A stretch of DNA of 6,774 nt from Chloroflexota bacterium (GTDB lineage: Bacteria; Chloroflexota; Anaerolineae; JACRMK01), in assembly GCA_016200765.1 (NCBI GenBank), contig JACQEC010000191.1, positions 1 to 6,774 on the forward strand. The letters are read 5' to 3'. Below the pieces are notes generated by a model. That model was not told the DNA's origin. It was given only the letters and a program-made list of their open reading frames with translations, and ran no database searches. Positions 1 through 5,034 of the stretch are shown in pieces. Numbering within the stretch: the first letter of the stretch is position 1; every line of letters starts with the position of its first letter. The translations under genes were made by a program, and so were the position numbers.

Positions 1-4
1 CAAA

Positions 5-673
5 TTACGCCTTCTTCTGGAAGAATTGGCTGTAGAGCCATCCGGCTACAGCCCCGCCAAGCAGTGGGCCAATCCAATAGACGAGCGCGTTATCCAGATG
101 GCCGGAAGCGATAGCCGGGCCGATGGCGCGCGCCGGGTTCATCGCCGCGCCGGTGATCGGGCCGCCCATCAGGATGTCCATGGTGACCACCATGCCAATC
201 GCCAGACCGACCGCCGGGCCGGCCGTGCGCCCATCCACCGCCGCCCCCCACACGGTCAGGACGAGGAAGAAGGTCATGATCGCTTCGAGAAAGATGCCCG
301 TCGTCACGCTGACACCGGCGCCGAGGGTGGGTGTGCCGAGGAAGGCGGCCTTGGCCGGATCGGGGAAGATCACCAGCAACGCGAAGCCCGCCAGCGTCGC
401 GCCGACCACCTGCGCGATGATGTACGCGATGGCGTCGGGCAGTTTGATCTTGCCGCCGACCAGCAGGCCGACCGTGATGGCGGGGTTGATGTGGATGCCC
501 GAAATATGGCCGAGCGCGTAGATCATCGTCATGATCGCCAGCCCGTGCGCGAAGGCGATGCCGACCAGCGCGGCCTGCCCACCGTTGGCGATGGAGCCTG
601 CGCCGATGAAGGTCAGCGCGAACGTGCCGATGAGTTCTGCAAGGTAAATCCTGCCGTTCCGACTGAAGTCCAT
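5..673 (-). CDS. Aquaporin / MIP-family channel
   Basis: This is a six-helix membrane channel of the major intrinsic protein family, 222 residues, close to the usual bacterial aquaporin length. Both signature half-helix motifs are visible: NPA at residues 63-65 (in GIHINPAITVG) and NPA at 179-181 (in GAAMNPARAIGP). The conserved AEL.GTF start of helix 1 (residues 12-18) and GHISGIH before the first NPA are also present. I aligned it by eye to E. coli AqpZ, whose numbering coincides up to residue 63. The selectivity-filter positions read His43, Ile167, Ala176 and Arg182, not the Phe/His/Thr/Arg of water-selective AqpZ. This pattern resembles plant tonoplast (TIP) channels, which pass water plus small solutes such as ammonia, urea or glycerol. 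The substrate is therefore open, and I do not assign aqpZ or glpF. The ATG at 673 is well supported by a Shine-Dalgarno sequence 7 nt upstream. The gene appears monocistronic with its own promoter. Confidence 0.95.
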   Translation of the reverse strand: MDFSRNGRIYLAELIGTFALTFIGAGSIANGGQAALVGIAFAHGLAIMTMIYALGHISGIHINPAITVGLLVGGKIKLPDAIAYIIAQVVGATLAGFALLVIFPDPAKAAFLGTPTLGAGVSVTTGIFLEAIMTFFLVLTVWGAAVDGRTAGPAVGLAIGMVVTMDILMGGPITGAAMNPARAIGPAIASGHLDNALVYWIGPLLGGAVAGWLYSQFFQKKA

Positions 674-680
674 GGTGACA

Positions 681-687
681 CTCCTTT
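681..687 (-). promoter_or_regulatory. Ribosome binding site of the aquaporin gene
   Basis: On the minus strand this reads AAAGGAG, 7 nt before the ATG at 673. It is a near-consensus Shine-Dalgarno sequence and fixes the start codon. Confidence 0.8.
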
Positions 688-712
688 AGGTAGATTGGTT
701 ATTTGCCGGGCT

Positions 713-718
713 ATTATA
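713..718 (-). promoter_or_regulatory. Probable -10 box of the aquaporin promoter
   Basis: The minus strand reads a perfect TATAAT about 40 nt upstream of the aquaporin ATG, which would give a 5' leader of roughly 30 nt. No good -35 box lies at 16-18 nt spacing (around 735-742), and there is no TG extension. If this is the promoter, it is -10-dominated or needs an activator. Confidence 0.45.
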
Positions 719-752
719 CTCCAGTTTTCTGGGTACTTGCGGAGTGGACAGG

Positions 753-1046
753 CTATGCGCCGAATCTAGTTGACATCAGGCTCGTGCTGCCGAGGTGGTC
801 GCCGTGCAGGTAGTATACCCCCGATCCGTTCTGCAACGCCACGCGCCGCCCGGCCGCGAAGTAGTATTTGCTGGCCGTCCCCCCGCTCAACTCGTAGTGC
901 GTGCCCACGTAGGTCGTGGCGCTGGTCGCGTTCGCCCGCTCTATGTAGTTGTCGAACCAGAGCGCGCCATTCTCGATGGTGTGCAGGAAGCACCAACTGC
1001 GCCCCCCGGCAGCCGGGCGCTGTACGTCGCCGCCCCACTCCCACAT
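753..1046 (-). pseudogene. RHS/YD-repeat protein fragment
   Basis: This is a remnant of an RHS-family wall or secreted polymorphic-toxin protein. In the open frame of 97 codons, residues from about 44 on read TTYVGTHYELSGG, then KYYFAAGRRVAL, then YYLHGDHLGSTSL. That is the stretch leading into the RHS-associated core. The match stops at once after GDHLGSTSLMST with a TAG stop at 753, so the conserved core (through DPxG) and any toxin tip are missing. On the other side, residues 1-40 (upstream of 1046) do not look like RHS repeats, and no continuing RHS frame is visible upstream. The piece is thus cut at both ends and probably not expressed. The interval 1047-1240 between it and the DUF416-like gene has no convincing gene. 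Full-length relatives are typically well over 1000 residues. Confidence 0.75.
789..807 (-). repeat. GDHLGST-coding direct repeat, copy 1
   Basis: This 19-bp stretch encodes HGDHLG at the end of the left RHS fragment. It matches copy 2 at 2849-2867 in 18 of 19 positions and in the same orientation. It marks where the left RHS fragment ends and the right one begins. Confidence 0.6.
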
Positions 1047-1240
1047 CGTCCAACCGGAAGGTCAGCCGGTACTTGGCGTGGCTCTATACGTTCAGCACAG
1101 CACTCTCATCGCGCGAGTATCAGCATGGGTGAGGCATGCGCTCTGGCCGGGGATGGACTCGGTGAAAGTGGGGCTTGTGCCCACCTGATTGGAAGTCTAC
1201 CAGTGATTACCACTGATGTGGGTTTGGGGCTTCACGATGC

Positions 1241-1921
1241 TTACGAAGTTATACTAGAGACTTTAACGATACCTCGCCTAAAAGGTTGCAGGCCCAACGA
1301 TCTCGATGATAGCCGTAAACTTTCAAGGAAAGCTGAAGTAAGATTTTCACACGATTGAAGCGTCTCTATGTCTTGCTTTTGCTTTTCTAATTCCAGAACC
1401 ATGAGTGGCGATTGCTCAAGCCATTGAGAGAAGGATGAATGCATAGCCGCCCACTGATCATGTGTCAAATCGGGATGGGTGATTTTTACTTCGGGAATGG
1501 TAATGGTGTTGACTAGGATTAGATAGGAAGTGATGCTCTCCACTACAGCACGCCCTGCTAATGCAGCCTGTTTGGTATCGCCATCAAGAACACACTCTAA
1601 ACTATGAATCAGTGCAATGGCGGCGTTCTGCGCTGCTTCAGTAAATAGAGAATGGAAGTCCTCAGAATCTGGTATCACCTGTTCGATACTCTGAATCAAC
1701 GCGCGGACTTGCTCCCTTGGGGTATATGAGCTTTCTAAGAACGCCCATACTGTTTTCAGTCCTTGTTCGAGCAGGGCTGAATTGCCCCAATGCTCCACAG
1801 CAACAAAAGCAGTGTAATTGTGGATTAGTCGTTCGCTACATGACGCTGCAAATGCAACCCGATGCTGGGCAGGTAACGCATTTAGTAGTTCAACGAGTTT
1901 GTTTTCATTAAACGTTAGCAT
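1241..1921 (-). CDS. DUF416/YjaG-like protein, candidate immunity protein
   Basis: This 226-residue soluble, mostly helical protein has no signal peptide or membrane segment. Its N-terminal half matches my recollection of the DUF416 family (E. coli YjaG): a LPAQHRVAFAASCSERLIHNY block at residues 16-36, then F..VEHWGN, a helix ending in W.FLE, and IP.SEDF. The biochemical function of DUF416 is not known to me. The context is informative: the ATG lies only 11 nt after the stop of the RHS deaminase-toxin frame on the same strand. That is the standard place for the cognate immunity gene of a polymorphic toxin. I therefore infer that it neutralises the neighbouring deaminase, but this is position-based. 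No Shine-Dalgarno sequence is evident before the ATG, so translation may be coupled to the toxin. GC content is visibly lower than in sodA, dnaC or selB, consistent with acquired DNA. Confidence 0.8.
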   Translation of the reverse strand: MLTFNENKLVELLNALPAQHRVAFAASCSERLIHNYTAFVAVEHWGNSALLEQGLKTVWAFLESSYTPREQVRALIQSIEQVIPDSEDFHSLFTEAAQNAAIALIHSLECVLDGDTKQAALAGRAVVESITSYLILVNTITIPEVKITHPDLTHDQWAAMHSSFSQWLEQSPLMVLELEKQKQDIETLQSCENLTSAFLESLRLSSRSLGLQPFRRGIVKVSSITS

Positions 1922-2214
1922 AGTAAGTTCTGTCAGTAGGGCTTCAAAGGGCTAACTGGTATGGCCCCAGCATCTGCTATTGCTTGCGCGCAAGATAAGC
2001 ATATAGGTCGGCTCGCTACTACCCGAAGGGGCTTTAGTCCCCATTGCTCTGCATACCTTAATGCTTGCACCTCGGCATGTCCTGACCCCACTCTAACTGC
2101 CGGAAGTTCATTTGCTCTGAGTTGTACTGCTGGTAACCCACTGTCCAAACTTGATCCCACAATATCGAATATCGTAGCATCTGATGCTTGTGCTCGCACG
2201 ATCGCAGTTGTTCG

Positions 2215-2218
2215 CTTT
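2215..2218 (-). other. Frameshift site joining RHS core to toxin tip
   Basis: The minus strand reads AACAAACAAAGCGAAC here. The core frame gives ATNK then ANNC, whereas the toxin frame gives KRTTAIV. Removing one A from the AAA at 2216-2218 gives AAC AAG CGA ACA (N-K-R-T) and one continuous 313-codon product. The cause could be a real one-base insertion, a sequencing indel in the A-run, or, less likely, programmed +1 slippage. Confidence 0.7.
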
Positions 2219-2848
2219 GTTTGTTGCAAGCGGATCAAGCAATGAATGTAATTCCTGTACCCTTTCAGGCAGTAGCTTTGTTTCTGCTGCGACAGATGTA
2301 CTCGCTGCATTCGCCTGAGATTGAACTTCGGCGATGCTCTCTTGCGTGTTCTTGAAGAACTCTGCATTCTTTTGGCCCAGTGCAGCGATCTCTTCTTGTG
2401 TGATATCCGCGCCACCTTCAGGCCCCTCCGGCGCCGCTGCGCCACAGATCTTGTGACATTGCTGTTCCTCAGCATCACCGCCTTCATTGAGAACCAACCC
2501 ACCGCCGCTGTTGTCGCAGCTGTCAGGATCATTGCAAACGCTGTGTCCGGTGGGATCTATGAACTTGAGCGGATTGTTGAGCGCATACGAGTAGCGATTA
2601 AGCGCCTGCGGATTGCCCGCACCCGGCACCAGCGTGTCCGCGCTGAGGAAGCGCCCGGTGAAGGCCGAGTAGAAACGCGCCCCATAGTCGTAGAGGTTGA
2701 TGCCCAGCACGGCGCTCTCCCGCCGCTGGCCAGTGTACTTGTAGTCGGTTACCGACCCCAGACCCACGGCGTAGCCCACGTTGCCAAAGCCATAGTAGCG
2801 CTGCCCGAACTGCTGCCCGCCGCTACCAGTCGTGACCAGCACCGTTGA

Positions 2849-2867
2849 GCCGAGATGGTCGCCGTGC
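2849..2867 (-). repeat. GDHLGST-coding direct repeat, copy 2
   Basis: This is the partner of 789-807, with 18 of 19 bases identical. It encodes HGDHLG at the very start of the right RHS module. The two copies bracket the toxin and DUF416-like genes. Confidence 0.6.
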
Positions 2868-2871
2868 TCTG

Positions 2872-2940
2872 TCAACGGATAAAAAACGGATAAGCGGATG
2901 TGAAGTCGCCCATCCGCTTATCCGCTAACTCATCCGCTGA
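2872..2940. repeat. Nested palindrome built from AGCGGAT units
   Basis: On the minus strand, three AGCGGAT units are followed by three inverted ATCCGCT/ATCCGTT units. The inner stem is 14 bp and perfect (2887-2900 with 2911-2924, 10-nt loop). The outer arm is 9 bp with one mismatch (2872-2880 with 2932-2940), separated by an A6 tract on one side and seven bases on the other. The element abuts the truncated 5' end of the RHS module, and the RHS TTG at 2875 lies inside its arm. It may be a REP- or MITE-like mobile palindrome, or simply a terminator. Confidence 0.7.
2881..2924 (-). terminator. Rho-independent terminator-like hairpin
   Basis: Read on the minus strand, the perfect 14-bp stem (2924-2911 with 2900-2887) is followed at once by TTTTTT (2886-2881), the form of an intrinsic terminator. 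It sits about 85 nt past the stop of the small gene ending at 3008, so it could end that transcript. It would also shield the RHS/toxin module from read-through. Confidence 0.6.
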
Positions 2941-3007
2941 CGAGATGTTTGGCCACCGCAAACACCCGTTCTGCGGGCGGCCACTACTGGACGTCTATAA
3001 AACCAAC

Positions 3008-3346
3008 TCATGACAATTCAGGATGAGCTGGAACTACATTCAGAATCTCAACACCCAGCTCGTCTATGTCTCCTATGAGTAGAGCAGACACAAGTTCAAG
3101 TAGTTCTTCTGCCATTTGAGACGCTGCTCTATCTGAAGTTAAGCCCTCGGTGTCCATTTGCACGATAGCTCGTTGTGTATCACCCTCCCACCAAACAACG
3201 GGATTGCGCAATACGGGTGACGAATTCACTTGCTGCCGTAAATCTTCGATCAGCTCTGTAGATTGGTCCTTAGAGAGACCGACAATGGCCAGCCGCACAG
3301 TGAACCAAGGGAGTTCTCTGGGCATACATTTTGTATAGTTAGCCAC
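3008..3346 (-). CDS. Small protein of unknown function
   Basis: I do not recognise this protein. The open frame has a GTG at 3346 (112 residues) and an ATG at 3325 (105 residues, starting MPRELPWFTVRL). The ATG start looks more natural because the conserved-looking part begins there, but no Shine-Dalgarno sequence decides it. The likely secondary structure is strand-helix-strand-strand-helix-strand: FTVRLAIVGL, a charged helix SKDQSTELIEDLRQQV, VVWWEG, RAIVQMDTEG, a long helix SQMAEELLELVSALL, then VEILNVVP. This suggests a compact ferredoxin-like alpha/beta fold. It is acidic and soluble, with no signal peptide. It stands alone between sodA and the RHS module, bounded by a palindrome on each side. 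A spare immunity gene of the toxin island is possible but unsupported by homology. Confidence 0.6.
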   Translation of the reverse strand: MANYTKCMPRELPWFTVRLAIVGLSKDQSTELIEDLRQQVNSSPVLRNPVVWWEGDTQRAIVQMDTEGLTSDRAASQMAEELLELVSALLIGDIDELGVEILNVVPAHPELS

Positions 3347-3355
3347 AAGCCAACA

Positions 3356-3390
3356 CAGACTTCCGAAGTTTTGGAAACTTCGGAAGTCTG
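3356..3390. repeat. Perfect 16-bp hairpin after sodA
   Basis: The arms at 3356-3371 and 3375-3390 are perfect inverted copies (ACTTCCGAAGTTT type) around a 3-nt loop. The hairpin begins about 37 nt past the sodA stop and could end its transcript or stabilise its 3' end. There is no U-tract on the minus-strand 3' side, so it is not a classical intrinsic terminator. The internal CTTCCGAAG is itself palindromic, which suggests a dispersed repeat element. Confidence 0.7.
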
Positions 3391-3427
3391 CGGTTCGCTG
3401 TGGCGAAGGGTTTGCGGGGCCTTCGAC

Positions 3428-4030
3428 TTAGCCCATGAACCGCTTGGCCACCTCGGCCCAGTTGACCGTGTTCCACCAGGCGTCAAGGTAGTCGGGGCGG
3501 CGATTCTGGTACTTGAGGTAGTAGGCGTGCTCCCACACATCCACGCCCAAGATGGCCTTCTTGCCGTCCATCAGGGGGTTATCCTGATTGGGGGTGCTGG
3601 TAATCGAGAGCTTGCCGCCGTCGGCGACGAGCCACGCCCAGCCACTGCCAAAGCGCCCCACACCGGCGGCCTTCAACTGTGCCTTGAACGCGGCGAAGTC
3701 GCCAAACGCGCTCTTGATCGCATCACCCAGCGCGCCCATCGGCTCGCCGCCGGCCATCGGTCCCATGACCTGCCAGAACATCGAATGGTTCCAATGGCCG
3801 CCGCCGTTGTTGCGCACGGCCATGCGAATGTCGTCGGGGACTCCGGCCAGATTGCGCAGTAGGTCGTCCAGCGACCGGTTGTGCAGATCGGAATGCTTGT
3901 CCAGCGCTGCGTTCAGATTGTTCACGTACGCCGCGTGATGCTTATCGTGGTGAATACGCATCGTCATTTCGTCAACGTGCGGCTCCAACGCGGTGTAGTC
4001 ATACGGGAGCGGGGGTAGCGTGTGTGCCAT
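3428..4030 (-). CDS. sodA: Superoxide dismutase, Mn-type (Fe/Mn family)
   Basis: This cytoplasmic enzyme converts superoxide to oxygen and hydrogen peroxide. The protein has 200 residues, the normal length for the family, and is complete. The N-terminal helical hairpin domain starts with HTLPPLPYDYTALEP (residues 3-17) and carries IHHDKHHAAYVNNLN. The metal ligands are His27, His82 (in GGGHWNHSMFW), Asp164 and His168 (in DVWEHAYYLKYQNRRPDY). Gly78 together with Gln149 (in TPNQDNPL) is the manganese-type arrangement, where iron enzymes place the active-site Gln in the N-terminal domain. Mn is therefore likely, although cambialistic use cannot be excluded. Start choice is secure: a perfect AGGAGG lies 8 nt before the ATG. 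It follows the dnaC-like gene on the same strand but has its own strong promoter, so it is probably an independent unit. Confidence 0.97.
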   Translation of the reverse strand: MAHTLPPLPYDYTALEPHVDEMTMRIHHDKHHAAYVNNLNAALDKHSDLHNRSLDDLLRNLAGVPDDIRMAVRNNGGGHWNHSMFWQVMGPMAGGEPMGALGDAIKSAFGDFAAFKAQLKAAGVGRFGSGWAWLVADGGKLSITSTPNQDNPLMDGKKAILGVDVWEHAYYLKYQNRRPDYLDAWWNTVNWAEVAKRFMG

Positions 4031-4038
4031 CGGTTCAG

Positions 4039-4044
4039 CCTCCT
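4039..4044 (-). promoter_or_regulatory. Ribosome binding site of sodA
   Basis: The minus strand reads AGGAGG, 8 nt before the sodA ATG. It is a full-consensus Shine-Dalgarno sequence and implies strong translation. Confidence 0.85.
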
Positions 4045-4087
4045 GAAGAAATTAGGTGTTCGGGCTTATCGTCATACCTGCGGGGAA

Positions 4088-4117
4088 AGTATAGTCCGAT
4101 TCATAAAAACTTGTCAA
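4088..4117 (-). promoter_or_regulatory. Sigma70-type promoter of sodA
   Basis: On the minus strand a perfect -35 TTGACA (4117-4112) is followed after 18 nt by TATACT (4093-4088). Transcription would start near 4081, giving a leader of about 50 nt. The -35 box overlaps the TGA stop codon (4116-4114) of the upstream dnaC-like gene, so the promoter begins inside that gene's last codons. Confidence 0.8.
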
Positions 4118-5034
4118 CCGTCGGCGCCGAGGCGATAATCCGCCTCTTCGGGCGCGGAGATTTTGATGACCTGCCCGATGCGGCGATTCATCAGGCGCGA
4201 GCGCACGCGCGGCTCCAGTTCTTGCAGTGGCAGGTTGGTGGTGACGACCGTCGGCAGGACGCGCTCGGTGCGATAGTTGAGAATCAGGTAGAGCTGTTCA
4301 TCGGCCCAGGGCGTGTCGGAATGCGCGCCCCAGTCGTCGAGAATCAGCACTGGGAAGTCCTTAATCGTCTGCAGGCGCTTGTCAAAGTCGGGATCGTCGG
4401 TCTGGTTCGCGGCAAAGCCGGCGCGCAGGAACGAGAGCAGTTCCGGCACGTTCAGGAACAGCACCAGCGTTTGAGACTTGATCAGGCGGTTGGCAATGGC
4501 GGCGGCCAGATGCGACTTGCCGATGCCGGGCCGGCCGCTCAACAAGAGCCAGCCCTTCGGCTCGCCGGCAAACTTCTTCGAGGCGTCGAGCGCCTGCAGG
4601 AGGCTGGGCAAGCCGGGGCGCGGCTTGAAATTGTCAAACGATTTCGTGAGCAGGTCGCCGCGCAGGGATGAATAGCGTTCGAGGAACGGCCACAGCCGGC
4701 TCGCGCGCCGCACCGCAACCTTGCCACAGCCGCACTCGGAAGCGACCGTCTGGCGATCTTCCGTCAGGCGATAGACATAGCCCGACCCCTTACAGCGCGC
4801 GCAGACCAGACCGGTGCCCTCACAGCGCGCGCAAGAGCGGTCGCCGGGGCCGGCGCAGTCGGGACAGTCAACCGTGTCATTCCCCGCCAGAGGGCTTCTG
4901 CTGGCTGGTCTTGAAGTCCTCGTCCCAGTAGTCTTCGTAGTCTTTAATGCGCCGGCGCTTTGTGTCGCGATGTCGCTCGCTCTTCGAAGCGCCCCGGCTG
5001 GTCGTTGCCTTCTCGTGGTGTTGGACATCATCAT
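4114..5034 (-). CDS. DnaC-like AAA+ helicase loader with zinc region
   Basis: This is a replicative-helicase loader-type ATPase of the DnaC/DnaI/IstB group. Residues 57-85 form a DnaJ-like cysteine-rich region with CPDC, CARC-EGTG and CARC-KGSG repeats, followed by a CGC at 101-103. This is probably a zinc-binding module. The AAA+ core has Walker A GRPGIGKS (167-174), Walker B VLILDD (229-234), sensor-1 TTN (265-267) and an arginine-finger-type RSRL (Arg280). No transposase gene lies alongside, so IstB of an insertion sequence is unlikely. The upstream neighbour encodes a DnaD-domain protein, which supports a primosome role. The start is uncertain. The only in-frame starts are three ATGs at 5034, 5031 and 5028, which force a 158-nt overlap with the DnaD gene. 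In that overlap this frame uses rare-looking codons (AGA, AGG, CGA, ACT), so residues 1-52 may not be real. Confidence 0.9.
   Translation of the reverse strand: MMMSNTTRRQRPAGALRRASDIATQSAGALKTTKTTGTRTSRPASRSPLAGNDTVDCPDCAGPGDRSCARCEGTGLVCARCKGSGYVYRLTEDRQTVASECGCGKVAVRRASRLWPFLERYSSLRGDLLTKSFDNFKPRPGLPSLLQALDASKKFAGEPKGWLLLSGRPGIGKSHLAAAIANRLIKSQTLVLFLNVPELLSFLRAGFAANQTDDPDFDKRLQTIKDFPVLILDDWGAHSDTPWADEQLYLILNYRTERVLPTVVTTNLPLQELEPRVRSRLMNRRIGQVIKISAPEEADYRLGADG

Larger units (their letters stand above)
1933..2875 (-). pseudogene. Orphan RHS core with C-terminal deaminase toxin, frameshifted
   Basis: The frame entered at a TTG (2875) encodes the RHS-associated core: GDHLGST (residues 5-11), YKYTGQRRES (45-54), YDYGARFYSAFTGRFLSAD (62-80), NRYSYALNNPLKFIDPTGH (93-111). 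DPTGH is the usual core boundary. A 60-110 residue acidic/Gln-rich linker follows, then a toxin tip. The core frame breaks near K220. Reading on in the +1 frame from 2214 gives RTTAIVRAQASDATIF, then GSGHAEVQALRYAEQWGLKP and SRPICLSCAQAI, ending at the TGA at 1933. HAE (266-268 of the joined 313-residue product) with Cys292 and Cys295 are the zinc ligands and catalytic Glu of the cytidine-deaminase fold used by polymorphic toxins acting on nucleic acids or nucleotides. The exact deaminase family and substrate cannot be told by eye. The module lacks the large RHS shell, a signal peptide and a clear start or ribosome binding site, so it looks like a displaced tip cassette. Downstream is the DUF416-like candidate immunity gene. 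Confidence 0.85.

Noticed and set aside
26..769. Long plus-strand open frame opposite the aquaporin gene
   Set aside because: It is a shadow frame of GC-rich coding DNA: Arg/Ala/Asp-rich low-complexity translation with no domain, while the opposite strand encodes a clear channel with two NPA motifs.
1047..1240. Small gene or RNA between the left RHS fragment and the DUF416-like gene
   Set aside because: Frames are short on both strands, and only 5-bp inverted repeats are visible (for example GTGGG/CCCAC near 1169-1185). There is no tRNA cloverleaf and no promoter-terminator pair.
795..1358. Plus-strand open frame of 187 codons across the left RHS fragment and the end of the DUF416-like gene
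   Set aside because: It overlaps two independently recognisable minus-strand sequences, has no family resemblance and no ribosome binding site, and changes composition midway.
2108..2214. Natural C-terminus of the RHS protein in the core frame (ending at 2108)
   Set aside because: After K220 this frame gives ANNCDRASTSIRCYD with no family character, whereas the adjacent frame continues with a toxin-like domain including HAE and CxxC. A frameshift explains it better.
3332..3337. Minus-strand TATACA as -10 box for a leaderless start at the ATG at 3325
   Set aside because: The spacing to the ATG (6 nt) would suit a leaderless transcript, but no -35 box is present and the expected position falls in the hairpin arm, so the support is too weak.
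3263..3862. Plus-strand open frame antisense to sodA
   Set aside because: The translation is a mirror of the sodA coding strand with no motif, and sodA itself is unambiguous.
4024..4671. Plus-strand open frame antisense to the DnaC-like gene
   Set aside because: It is Gln/Arg/Gly-rich, motif-free, and lies fully opposite the Walker A and B region of the real gene.
4114..5034. IstB of an IS21-type insertion sequence
   Set aside because: There is no istA-like transposase and no terminal repeats; the zinc region and the DnaD-domain neighbour point to a chromosomal helicase loader.
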